Assembly (NCBI GenBank): GCA_002451275.1
Contig: DKBS01000011.1
Location: 1-9,440, forward strand
DNA from: Planctomycetaceae bacterium UBA6894
GTDB taxonomy: Bacteria; Planctomycetota; Planctomycetia; Gemmatales; Gemmataceae
Direction: 5' to 3'
Length of the DNA: 9,440 bases
Program-made: the position numbers and the translations under genes
In this document: piece by piece, positions 1 through 6,766 of the stretch
Layout: each line of letters opens with the position of its first letter
Numbering within the stretch: position 1 is the first letter of the stretch
Notes under the pieces: generated by a model
Databases searched by the model: none
Seen by the model: only the letters and a program-made list of their open reading frames with translations
Told to the model about the DNA's origin: nothing

Positions 1-40
1 GGGGAATGGGGCAGGTGGCGCCAAGGTTGGGTATTGCCAA

Positions 41-98
41 GCTGGCTAGTTCAGAGACCCGGGAAACGGGCGTTTCGCCCGTGCTTTTGGTTTTTGAT
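41..98 (+). repeat. Dispersed-type repeat, copy A
   Basis: This 58-bp stretch matches bases 198-255 at 50 of 58 positions by eye, with no gaps. It contains a perfect hairpin: ACGGGCG (66-72), loop TTT, CGCCCGT (76-82), followed by a GCTTTTGG tract. The copies lie 157 bp apart in the same orientation, upstream of the 342-2354 gene. The hairpin plus T-rich tail could act as a weak terminator for a gene to the left, but the element looks more like a repeat family member. Reading frames running through it are low-complexity and not credible genes. Strand is arbitrary. Confidence 0.75.
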
Positions 99-151
99 TT
101 GGCGAGCCGGCTGCGGGAGCGGCCGGGTGCTGGCGCGGACGGGGGACCAGG

Positions 152-194
152 CATTCACCGCGAAGACGCGAAGGCCGCCAAGTTTGGGTTTTTC
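152..194 (+). repeat. 'CGCGAAGACGCGAAGG'-type intergenic repeat
   Basis: The stretch begins with ATTCACCGCGAAGACGCGAA and continues with GGCCGCCAAGTTTGGGTTTTTC. The core is internally repetitive (CGCGAAG, then ACGCGAAGG). Near-identical strings recur in non-coding DNA of many environmental bacteria, including planctomycetes and verrucomicrobia; this is from memory and was not searched. It sits exactly between copies A and B of the other repeat. The rest of 1-341 (bases 1-40, 99-151 and 256-341) shows no gene. It holds only a small dyad, TCCCG-TG-CGGGA (263-274), and the ribosome binding site of the next gene. Confidence 0.55.
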
Positions 195-197
195 AAG

Positions 198-255
198 GCT
201 GGCTGGTCCAGAGACCCGGGGCACGGGGGTCTCGCCCGGGCTTTTGGTTTTGGAT
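198..255 (+). repeat. Dispersed-type repeat, copy B
   Basis: This is the second copy of the repeat at 41-98, with eight substitutions. Two of them break the perfect hairpin seen in copy A: one C-G pair becomes G-G, and the outer A-T pair becomes A-G. A different dyad appears instead, GAGACCC (211-217) with GGGTCTC (227-233). The differences are therefore not compensatory for copy A's hairpin. The conserved tail GGCTTTTGGTTTT is shared by both copies. It ends about 86 bp before the start codon at 342. Confidence 0.75.
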
Positions 256-341
256 GGGGCATTCCCGTGCGGGAGTGTCCGCTTTCCAGAGCAATGGCGT
301 AAGTCCAAGAGGTCCACCGATGTTCACGGGGAGTCCCAGCG

Positions 342-2354
342 ATGAGCTACGAACTGGAGCGGGAGCGTCTGGTCGAGAAGGAACTGCGCCTGCTGGGCAT
401 TCGAAATGAGGCGGTGCTGCGGGCCATGAAGGTGGTGCCGCGCGAGGCGTTTGTGCCGGAGGAAATGCGGGAGTTTGCCTACCGCAACGCCCCGCTTCCC
501 ATCGCCGCTGGGCAAACCATCTCCCAGCCGCTGATCGTGGCCCACATGGCCGAGGCCCTGGAGCTGGGGCCCCAGGAGCGCGTGCTGGAGATCGGTGCCG
601 GTTCGGGCTACGCCGCGGCGGTGCTGTCGCGCATCGCCCGGGAGGTCTACACCATCGACCGTCATCAGGAACTGGCTGACACCGCCGCCCAGCGCCTGCA
701 AAAACTGGGTTACGATAACATCCATGTCCGCTGCGGGGATGGCACGCTGGGCTGGCCCGATGAGGCCCCTTTCGATGCCATCGTCGTGGCGGCGGGGGGG
801 CCGAAAATTCCGCCGGCCCTGCTGGAGCAGCTCCGCGTGGGGGGGCGGTTGGTCATCCCCGTCGGCGAATCCCTCGAGACCCAGCAGTTGGTCCGCGCCA
901 TCAAGCGGGAAGGGGGCGAGTTCGACTACGAGGAGCTGGGCGCGGTGCGTTTTGTCCCGCTGATCGGCGCGGGGGGCTGGCAGTCGGAATCAGGCGTCGA
1001 CCTTCCCGCTTCGAGAACTCCATCGGTTCCAGCCAGGGTGGCCGCCAGCGTCCCCGACCTGATCCGCCGGGCCGCCGAATCATTTTCCTCCATTGAGGGT
1101 GCCAACCTGCAGCCGCTGCTCGATCGCATCGGTGATGCCCGCCTGGTCCTGATCGGCGAGGCCAGCCACGGCACTTCCGAGTTCTACCGCATGCGCGCCG
1201 AGATCACCAAGGCGCTCATCGAGAAGAAAGGCTTTGACTTTGTCGCCGTCGAGGCGGACTGGCCCGACGCCTACCGCATCCACGACTATGTCACGCACAG
1301 GAAGCGTGACGAGCCCCACGACTGGGAGGCCTTTTCCCGCTTCCCCACCTGGATGTGGCGCAATGTGGAAACCCTCGATTTCATCCACTGGCTGCGCGAT
1401 TTCAACCTGCGCCGGCGGCATCCCGACCGCCGGGCCGGTTTCTTCGGCCTGGACCTGTACAGTCTGTTCACCTCGTTGAACTCGGTGCTGAAGTACCTCG
1501 ACCAGGTCGATTCTGAGGCTGCCGCCACCGCCCGGGTACGTTACGGTTGCCTCACGCCGTGGGAGGGAGACCCGGCAACCTACGGCAAGGCGATCCTGAC
1601 CGGCCGTTACCGCAGTTGCGAGACCGATGTGGTCAACATGCTGCGTGATCTGGCCCGCCGCCGGATCGACGCCTCGATGAAGGATGGGGAGGAGCTTTTC
1701 AACGCCCAGTTGAACGCCCGGCTGGTGGCGAACGCCGAGGAATACTACCGCATCATGTACTACGGGTCCGACGAGTCCTGGAACCATCGCGACACCCACA
1801 TGTTCGACACGCTGCGCCTGCTGCTCAACCGCCACGGCAAGGGCTCCAAGGCGATCCTCTGGGAGCACAATTCCCATCTGGGCAACGCGGCTGCCACCCA
1901 GTTTGGCAAGCACGGGCAGATCAATGTCGGCCAACTCTGCCGCCAGGCGTACGGCGACGATGTGTACGCCATTGGCCAGGGGACCGATCACGGGACCGTG
2001 GCCGCCGCCTCGCACTGGGAGGGGCCGATGGAGATCAAGAGGGTGCGGCCCGCGCTGCCCGACAGCTACGAGCGGCTGATGCATCTCACGGAGATGGAAT
2101 CTTTCTTCCTGCCGCTGACCAAATCGCGGCACCCGCAGTTGGTCTCGGCCCTGGCCCAGCGACGCCTGGAGCGCGCCATCGGCGTGATCTACCGCCCGGA
2201 TACCGAGCGTGCCAGCCACTACTTCGACGCCTCGTTGCCCCAGCAGTTCGATGAATGGATCTGGTTTGACGAGACCTCCGCGGTGGGCCCGCTCAGCACC
2301 CGGCAATCGGGCGCCCACGAACCCGAGCATCCCTTCGCCACGCTGGATGAATAG
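342..2354 (+). CDS. pcm: Protein-L-isoaspartate O-methyltransferase fused to erythromycin-esterase-like domain
   Basis: This 670-residue protein joins two enzymes. Residues 1 to about 212 are a full-length PCMT, which uses S-adenosylmethionine to methylate isoaspartyl residues so that damaged proteins can be repaired. The family motif GQTISQP (T59-P63) and SAM motif I, VLEIGAGSGY (81-90), are intact. After a linker of about 30 residues rich in Ser, Pro and Ala, residues 245 to about 640 match the erythromycin esterase/succinoglycan EreA-like family. Its acidic and histidine signatures are present: GEASHG (E273, H276), VEADWPD (E304) and WEHNSH (E508, H509, H512). No signal peptide is seen, so it is probably cytosolic. 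The start is supported by GGGGAG at 328-333, eight bases before the ATG. A 42-bp gap to the next gene suggests an operon. The esterase substrate is unknown; macrolide resistance should not be assumed, because most family members are not resistance enzymes. Confidence 0.93.
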   Translation: MSYELERERLVEKELRLLGIRNEAVLRAMKVVPREAFVPEEMREFAYRNAPLPIAAGQTISQPLIVAHMAEALELGPQERVLEIGAGSGYAAAVLSRIAREVYTIDRHQELADTAAQRLQKLGYDNIHVRCGDGTLGWPDEAPFDAIVVAAGGPKIPPALLEQLRVGGRLVIPVGESLETQQLVRAIKREGGEFDYEELGAVRFVPLIGAGGWQSESGVDLPASRTPSVPARVAASVPDLIRRAAESFSSIEGANLQPLLDRIGDARLVLIGEASHGTSEFYRMRAEITKALIEKKGFDFVAVEADWPDAYRIHDYVTHRKRDEPHDWEAFSRFPTWMWRNVETLDFIHWLRDFNLRRRHPDRRAGFFGLDLYSLFTSLNSVLKYLDQVDSEAAATARVRYGCLTPWEGDPATYGKAILTGRYRSCETDVVNMLRDLARRRIDASMKDGEELFNAQLNARLVANAEEYYRIMYYGSDESWNHRDTHMFDTLRLLLNRHGKGSKAILWEHNSHLGNAAATQFGKHGQINVGQLCRQAYGDDVYAIGQGTDHGTVAAASHWEGPMEIKRVRPALPDSYERLMHLTEMESFFLPLTKSRHPQLVSALAQRRLERAIGVIYRPDTERASHYFDASLPQQFDEWIWFDETSAVGPLSTRQSGAHEPEHPFATLDE

Positions 2355-2396
2355 CCGGAGGTTCTGGCTGTCGCCGCTACCTGTGGGGGGTGAAGC

Positions 2397-3530
2397 ATGT
2401 CCCAGGACCTCGCCCGATCGCTGATGGACGAATTCGCCGAGGCCACCGGGCTCACCGGCGGGGCCGCGCCGCGACGGTACCTGTGGACCGACGCCTTCGC
2501 CGTCTGCACTTTCCTCGGCCTGGCTCGCCGGACTGGGGAAGAACGGTACCGGCACCTGGCCCGCGCCCTCGTCGACCAGGTGCACCAGGTGCTGGGGCGT
2601 CACCGCGACGATGATCCGCGCACCGGCTGGATCAGCGGCCTTGCCGAGGCCGAGGGTGAAAAACACCCCACGCGGGGCGGTTTGCGCATCGGCAAACCGC
2701 GCAACGAGCGCCCCATCGGCCAACCCCAGGATCCCCGGCTGGAATGGGAGCAGGACGGGCAGTACTTCCACTACCTCACCAAGTGGATGCACGCCCTGGG
2801 CCGCATGGCCCGGGAAACCGGTGAACCCCGGTACCGGCAATGGGCTGCCGAGCTGGCGCTGGTTGCCTGCCGCAAATTCCGCCAACCGGCCACCGGCTCG
2901 GGTCCCGGACATTTGGTCTGGAAAATGAGCATCGATCTCAGCCGACCCCTTGTCTCCTCTACCGGCCAGCACGATGCGCTCGATGGCCTGATCACCTGCC
3001 TGGCGCTGGAATCGGATCCCGCGGTGGAACCAGCCGACAAGGCCCTGCTGTCCCCGGTGATCCGGGATCTGGCCGGGATGTGCGGCCACACCCAATGGGG
3101 CACCAACGATCCCCTGGGTATCGGCGGATTGCTGGATGGCGCGACGCGGTTGGCCCAGTTGGATTTTCGGCGGGGCCACGGGGTAGGGGACCTGCTGTCG
3201 CAGGTGCTGCAGGCGTGTCTGCATAGCCTGCATGCCTTCGGCCGTTCGCAAACCCTCCACTACCCCGCCACGCACCGCCTGGCTTTCCGTGAACTGGGGC
3301 TGGCTATCGGCCTGCAAGGAGTGCGCATCATCACCACCCTGTGGAAAAGGTCCGATGTGTGGGGGGACAGCTTGGCCAAACTGGAGCACTATATTCCGGT
3401 GGCGCGGGCGATCGAATCCTTCTGGTCCGATCCGGCCCACCGGGTAGGCCAGACCTGGAAGGACCATGCTGACATCAATGCTGTGATGCTGGCCACCAGC
3501 CTGGCACCGGAGGGCTACCTGGGCATTTGA
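2397..3530 (+). CDS. Conserved hypothetical protein, probable (alpha/alpha)6-barrel fold
   Basis: This 377-residue protein has no signal peptide or membrane segment, so it is likely cytosolic. I do not recognise a named family. Its pattern of paired helices carrying aromatic/acidic clusters resembles six-hairpin glycosidase-like and epimerase-like barrels: YLWTDAF (28-34), GWISGL (77-82), EWEQDGQYFHYLTKW (116-130), VWKMSIDLSRPLVSSTGQHD (174-193), then a WGTNDPLGIGGLLDG stretch. Repeats such as 'ARxTGExRYR' (43-52 and 138-147) mark successive hairpins. A sugar-processing role is only an inference from the fold; no catalytic residue can be named. The start has a G-rich ribosome binding site (GGGGGGTGA) just upstream. 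It follows the PCMT-esterase fusion by 42 bp with no terminator, so the two are probably co-transcribed and may work on related substrates. Confidence 0.85.
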   Translation: MSQDLARSLMDEFAEATGLTGGAAPRRYLWTDAFAVCTFLGLARRTGEERYRHLARALVDQVHQVLGRHRDDDPRTGWISGLAEAEGEKHPTRGGLRIGKPRNERPIGQPQDPRLEWEQDGQYFHYLTKWMHALGRMARETGEPRYRQWAAELALVACRKFRQPATGSGPGHLVWKMSIDLSRPLVSSTGQHDALDGLITCLALESDPAVEPADKALLSPVIRDLAGMCGHTQWGTNDPLGIGGLLDGATRLAQLDFRRGHGVGDLLSQVLQACLHSLHAFGRSQTLHYPATHRLAFRELGLAIGLQGVRIITTLWKRSDVWGDSLAKLEHYIPVARAIESFWSDPAHRVGQTWKDHADINAVMLATSLAPEGYLGI

Positions 3531-3714
3531 GTGGCGGGCGGCAGGATGATCGATTTGCGCACCATGGTCTCCAGCAAGGGTAGGCACTCCCTTGCCATGG
3601 CAATCCCCATGGAGAAAGTGTTCCCCTGGAGCCATTTGTTCCCGGGCACAGGTTTGGATTTCAAAGGTCTAAAAAAAAGGTGGGTTCCGGGTGCCCCGGG
3701 CGGTCTCGCGGCCT
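3531..3714. other. Convergent intergenic region with structured element
   Basis: This gap lies between the convergent barrel-protein and recQ genes. It holds a hairpin, GCAAGGG (3574-3580), an 8-base loop and CCCTTGC (3589-3595). The hairpin can extend through a one-sided bulge by pairing CCATG (3562-3566) with CATGG (3596-3600). The hexamer CCATGG occurs three times, at 3562, 3595 and 3607. No T-run follows the hairpin on either strand, so it is not a standard terminator. A 67-codon minus-strand frame crosses the region but has no family resemblance and overlaps the recQ end, so no gene is called. Confidence 0.4.
3671..3699 (-). terminator. Possible weak terminator for recQ
   Basis: Read on the minus strand just after the recQ stop, a short GC hairpin (5-bp arms at 3695-3699 and 3687-3691, loop GCA) is followed by eight bases and then a run of eight Ts (3678-3671). 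The T-run is a good intrinsic-terminator tail. However, the gap between stem and T-run is longer than usual and the stem is short, so this is tentative. Confidence 0.35.
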
Positions 3715-5919
3715 TCACTCCCGCCCGGCGAAGGCCCTGTACATTTTCAGCTTCCCGTAGCTGATCTCCCCGCCCAGCTTTTCATGCACGGGGGAAAGCG
3801 CCATGCCATCGTGCCCCTCGAAAGCCGCGCGCATCCGCCCGGCCTCTTCCGGGGTGTAAAAGGCGATCGGGTCGAGATTTTCCCCCTGCTCGATCGCCTG
3901 CGCCAGATGGCCCTCGATGGTGGACAGGCTCAGCCCGCGCGCCTGCGCGATCTCGGCCATGCCGGCCCCGTCGCGGAACTGGCGCAGGGTCTCCAGCACG
4001 GTCGCCCCCAGCCCGCTGGCTGCGCCGACCCGTTTGGGGGCCTGGGCCCTGGCAGGCTTCAGGCCCGGGAAGCTCTGGCGGGGGTGATCTGCCAGCCATT
4101 CGTCCACCGCCTCCATGAACGCGTTGCCGAATTCTTCCAGCTTGCGCTCGCCCACTCCGGGAAGAGCCAGGAACTCCGCCGACACACGCGGATAAGCCCG
4201 GGCAATATGCCGCAGGGTGACATCGGAGAAGATCACATAGGGGGGGACATTCCGCGTGTCGGCGAAGCCCTTGCGCACCGCGCGGAGTTTCTGGAAAAGC
4301 CCCTCGTCGCAGGGGACTTCCCCGGCCTTGGCCAACCGGGGCGCCCCGCCACCCGCCTTCACCGCCGGCTTGTGCGGCCGTGCCAGGTGGATCGGTGTGC
4401 GGTTCTTCAGGGCCAGCAGGCCCTTTTCGGTCAGACCCACCGTGGGGAAGTCTCCCGCCTCCAGCTCCGCCAGACCCTGCTGCGCCAACTGGCGCCCCAG
4501 GTCCATCCATGCGTCCCGGGACCTGTCCTTGCCGATGCCGTAGGTGGACAGGGTCTCATGCCCCCACTTTTCGATCCGCTCCGTTTTGGCTCCGGCCAGC
4601 ACATCTGCCAGGTGCTTCCACCCCACCGAGAAGCCGCTCTTCTGCCGTATGCGGAAGATGCAGCTCAATAGTTTTTGGGCCTCCACCGTCGCGTCCCAGG
4701 TCTCGCGCGGCTCGAGGCAGTTGTCGCAGTTGCCGCAGTTGCCTTCCGGCCATTCCTCGCCGAAATAGCGCAGCAGATAGGCCCGCCGGCAGCGCGGCTC
4801 GTCGCCGTAGGCGGTCATCTGGTCCAGTTGCCTGCGGGCGATCCGTTTGGCCTGCTCGTCGGTGATGTCGTCCAGGAACTTCAGGTTCTTCATCACATCG
4901 CCGCGGGAGAACAGCATCAGGCATTCGCCCGCCAGGCCGTCGCGCCCGGCGCGCCCGGTCTGCTGATAGTAGCTCTCCACATTCTTCGGCATGTCCGCGT
5001 GGATCACATAGCGCACATTCGGTTTGTTGATACCCATGCCGAACGCCAGCGTGGCGCAGACGATGCGGGCCTCGTCGCGGATGAAGGCCTCCTGGTTCCT
5101 GGCGCGCTCGTCGGGCTCCATCCCGGCGTGGTAGGCGATCGCCGCCAGGCCCTCGGCGCGCAGCGCGTCTGCCAGACTTTCCGTCCCCTTGCGGGAATGG
5201 CAGTAGATGATGCCCGAGTCTTCGGGCCTGCCGGCCGCGAATTCCCAAACCTGCTTGGCCACCTTGGTCTTTTCAACCACCCGGTAGCTCAGGTTGGGCC
5301 GGTTGAAGCTGGACAGGTACACCGCCGGGTCGCGCAGCTTCAGTTGCGCGATGATGTCGCCGCGCACCTGGGGCGTGGCGGTCGCCGTCAGCGCCACGAT
5401 GGGCGCCCCCGGATGCGCCGCGCGCAATTCGCCCAGGTTGCGGTAGTCCGGCCGGAAATCGTGGCCCCACTCGCTGATGCAGTGGGCCTCGTCCACCACC
5501 AGCGCCTCCACATTCCAGCGCGCCAGCCTGGCCAGAAAATTCCCCATCAGCACGCGTTCAGGGGCGATATACAGCAGCTTGTGCGCCCCGCGGTCCAGCT
5601 CGGCCATCCGTTGCTGCTGGGTGGCCGCATCGAGGGAGGAGTTCAGGAATGTCGCGGCCACCCCGGCGGCGTCAAGCTGGTCCACCTGGTCCTTCATCAG
5701 CGCGATCAACGGCGAAATGACCACAGTCAAGCCTCGCCGGACCAGGGCCGGCAGTTGGTAACACAGGCTCTTGCCAGCCCCCGTGGGCAGGATGGCCACC
5801 GTGTCGCGCCCCGCCAGCGATGATTCCATGATCTCCCGCTGCAGCGGCCGGAACTCGCTGTAACCGAAAACCTGTTTCAAAAGGGCCGGAAGCGACCGCC
5901 CTTCCTGTGTCAAAGCCAT
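3715..5919 (-). CDS. recQ: ATP-dependent DNA helicase RecQ
   Basis: This 734-residue 3'-5' DNA helicase acts in recombination and replication-fork repair. All landmarks are intact. The N-terminal region has FRPLQREI (Q-motif region, 23-30), Walker A LPTGAGKS (44-51), the DEAH box (143-146) with the RecQ aromatic loop region CISEWGHDFRPDY (147-159), and motif VI QQTGRAGRDG (319-328). Four zinc ligands follow: C377, C395, C398 and C401. The RQC winged-helix region spans about 410-515, HRDC about 537-612, and a C-terminal helix-turn-helix domain about 638-725 (GMAEIAQARGLSLSTIEGHL). The length exceeds E. coli RecQ (about 610 residues) because of this last domain, which is common in other phyla. 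The ATG at 5919 gives a normal N-terminus; the ribosome binding site is weak (GAGG five bases upstream). It stands alone on its strand, divergent from the small secreted gene. Confidence 0.97.
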   Translation of the reverse strand: MALTQEGRSLPALLKQVFGYSEFRPLQREIMESSLAGRDTVAILPTGAGKSLCYQLPALVRRGLTVVISPLIALMKDQVDQLDAAGVAATFLNSSLDAATQQQRMAELDRGAHKLLYIAPERVLMGNFLARLARWNVEALVVDEAHCISEWGHDFRPDYRNLGELRAAHPGAPIVALTATATPQVRGDIIAQLKLRDPAVYLSSFNRPNLSYRVVEKTKVAKQVWEFAAGRPEDSGIIYCHSRKGTESLADALRAEGLAAIAYHAGMEPDERARNQEAFIRDEARIVCATLAFGMGINKPNVRYVIHADMPKNVESYYQQTGRAGRDGLAGECLMLFSRGDVMKNLKFLDDITDEQAKRIARRQLDQMTAYGDEPRCRRAYLLRYFGEEWPEGNCGNCDNCLEPRETWDATVEAQKLLSCIFRIRQKSGFSVGWKHLADVLAGAKTERIEKWGHETLSTYGIGKDRSRDAWMDLGRQLAQQGLAELEAGDFPTVGLTEKGLLALKNRTPIHLARPHKPAVKAGGGAPRLAKAGEVPCDEGLFQKLRAVRKGFADTRNVPPYVIFSDVTLRHIARAYPRVSAEFLALPGVGERKLEEFGNAFMEAVDEWLADHPRQSFPGLKPARAQAPKRVGAASGLGATVLETLRQFRDGAGMAEIAQARGLSLSTIEGHLAQAIEQGENLDPIAFYTPEEAGRMRAAFEGHDGMALSPVHEKLGGEISYGKLKMYRAFAGRE

Positions 5920-5963
5920 CCAGGCCTCATGCTGCGGGAATGCTTGGTGCCGTGATGCCGGCT

Positions 5964-5985
5964 ACACGTGTGAACATTTGAACAT
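5964..5985. promoter_or_regulatory. Direct repeat and CACGTG dyad upstream of recQ
   Basis: A perfect palindrome, ACACGTGT (5964-5971), runs directly into two tandem TGAACAT heptamers (5971-5977 and 5979-5985) with an 8-base period. The block lies 45-66 bases upstream of the recQ start codon, where an operator would be plausible. The GAAC core recalls half-sites of Gram-positive-type LexA boxes, but the two here point the same way rather than facing each other, so that reading is weak. No factor is assigned. Confidence 0.3.
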
Positions 5986-6063
5986 GGTAGGCCTCCGCGT
6001 CCCGAAGGAGAAGTGGCCGGCGCCTGCAAAACCACCGGCTCCAACCTCAATGGGCGACTGATT

Positions 6064-6189
6064 GTGGGCCCACCGAATATTTTTCGAAAAAAATACGATT
6101 CCACGGCCCTTCCAGCGGGGCCCCGCTAAACCACGGCAAGCCAACGCTTTAGCCCTTACAACCGACAATTTTGTCTTGTTTTGCGCAAA
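6064..6189. promoter_or_regulatory. Dyad-dense divergent intergenic region
   Basis: Six short inverted repeats fall within 126 bases: GTGGGCCCAC (6064-6073), TTTTTCGAAAAA (6080-6091), GCGGGGCCCCGC (6115-6126), GCTAAA with TTTAGC 17 bases apart (6125-6130 and 6148-6153), GACAA-TT-TTGTC (6164-6175) and TTTGCGCAAA (6180-6189). The stretch also contains AT-rich patches unusual for this DNA. It lies 107 or more bases upstream of the small secreted gene and over 140 bases upstream of recQ. A control region for one or both genes is likely, but no specific promoter or regulator is identified. No convincing gene is present between 5920 and 6295. Confidence 0.4.
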
Positions 6190-6230
6190 GCCCCGGCAAA
6201 ACCCGGTCGGGCCATCCCCTGTCCCATTCC

Positions 6231-6245
6231 TAGAATGAAATTTCA
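6231..6245 (+). promoter_or_regulatory. Possible -10 element and dyad before small secreted gene
   Basis: TAGAAT (6231-6236) matches the housekeeping -10 consensus at four or five positions. It overlaps the perfect palindrome TGAAATTTCA (6236-6245). No acceptable -35 hexamer lies 16-18 bases upstream, so an alternative sigma factor or an activator would be needed if this is the promoter. The distance to the start codon (about 60 bases) is reasonable. Confidence 0.25.
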
Positions 6246-6295
6246 CAGGACGGATCCACCTGCCTCGTTGGCGGGTATTCCTCAGGAGAACCCAT

Positions 6296-6559
6296 ATGAC
6301 CCGTTTGGCTTTTGGACTGATTGCGGTGGCTTTTGTGGCCAGTGCCTCCCAGGCGGGCCCGCTCGGCTTCCTGAAAAACCTCCGCCAGCGCCCGCAGGGG
6401 AACACCCAGGCACCAGCCCAGGCTGCTGCGCCGGCACCGGCCCAGCCGGCTCCTGTGGCAACCAGTGAGGCGGCTCCCGCCGCCAATCCGGCGCTGAACC
6501 GCCTGACCAACAACCGCGTCACGCGGTATTTTACCAAGCCCGCGGCCAACCCGAACTGA
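6296..6559 (+). CDS. Small secreted Ala/Pro-rich protein
   Basis: This 87-residue protein has a clear signal peptide: MTR, a hydrophobic core LAFGLIAVAFVA (4-15), and a probable cleavage site after SASQA (near residue 20). The mature part is about 67 residues. It starts with GPLGFLKNLRQRPQG, continues through a low-complexity stretch of Ala, Pro and Gln (about 38-66), and ends in a basic, more ordered tail (NRLTNNRVTRYFTKPAANPN). I recognise no family or function. The gene is real rather than a chance frame, because it has a strong AGGAG (6284-6288) seven bases before the ATG, a textbook signal sequence and its own powerful terminator. It appears to be a single-gene transcript, divergent from recQ. 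Disorder in the middle suggests a cell-envelope or matrix-associated peptide; this is inference. Confidence 0.8.
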   Translation: MTRLAFGLIAVAFVASASQAGPLGFLKNLRQRPQGNTQAPAQAAAPAPAQPAPVATSEAAPAANPALNRLTNNRVTRYFTKPAANPN

Positions 6560-6575
6560 CCCAACTGCCCCTGAT

Positions 6576-6593
6576 GCTGTCCGGTCGGACAGC
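6576..6593. repeat. Perfect dyad in the 3' untranslated region
   Basis: GCTGTCCGGTCGGACAGC is a perfect inverted repeat that can form a 7-bp stem with a GGTC tetraloop. It lies 17 bases after the stop of the small secreted gene and just before its terminator. No T-run follows, so it is not itself a terminator. It could stabilise the transcript end or be a protein-binding site. Confidence 0.5.
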
Positions 6594-6602
6594 GAGGAAT
6601 TC

Positions 6603-6656
6603 CCGCGCGGCGCAGCCGGGCCCTTTTGATGGGCTGGCTGCGCCGCGCGGCTTTTT
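6603..6656 (+). terminator. Strong intrinsic terminator of the small secreted gene
   Basis: A perfect 15-bp GC-rich stem (CCGCGCGGCGCAGCC at 6603-6617 with its complement at 6636-6650) is followed at once by CTTTTT (6651-6656). The loop can add a further short GCCC/GGGC pairing. It separates this gene from the TlpA-like gene, which must then have its own promoter. Confidence 0.92.
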
Positions 6657-6696
6657 GATGAGTGGTTTTTCATATTCACGGTGAAGCCGGGCCTGA

Positions 6697-6725
6697 TTGA
6701 CGGCCCCCACCCCGGGGCTTACCCT
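6697..6725 (+). promoter_or_regulatory. Candidate promoter of the TlpA-like gene
   Basis: TTGACG (6697-6702) matches the -35 consensus at five of six bases. After a 17-base spacer comes TACCCT (6720-6725), a weak -10 that keeps the important first two and last bases. The start codon lies about 40 bases downstream. A promoter is expected here because a strong terminator ends at 6656. The GC-rich spacer and weak -10 keep this tentative. Confidence 0.4.
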
Positions 6726-6766
6726 CAAAAGAGTCTCTTTTTCGCAAACCTTTCGGGGAAACGAGC

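Noticed and set aside
41..255. Covariation between the hairpins of the two repeat copies
   Set aside because: The substitutions in copy B break rather than compensate the copy A stem, so they do not support a conserved RNA structure.
6..345. Overlapping frames of about 100 codons in the left intergenic region
   Set aside because: They are read through the repeats, give mutually overlapping Gly/Arg-rich peptides and lack ribosome binding sites or family features.
342..2354. Macrolide resistance gene
   Set aside because: The esterase-like half belongs to a broad family in which few members hydrolyse macrolides, and fusion to a repair methyltransferase in a chromosomal setting with no mobile element argues against an acquired resistance gene.
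1080..3635. An 851-codon open frame on the minus strand antisense to the fusion and barrel genes
   Set aside because: It is a by-product of GC-rich codon use in the genes opposite. It spans two unrelated genes and their gap, its translation is low-complexity (rich in Gly, Pro, His, Gln) and matches no family, while both plus-strand genes have clear motifs and ribosome binding sites.
3691..5823. Long plus-strand frames (326 and 382 codons) antisense to recQ
   Set aside because: They lie wholly opposite well-conserved helicase motifs, and their translations are Arg/Ala/Gln/His-rich with no recognisable domain.
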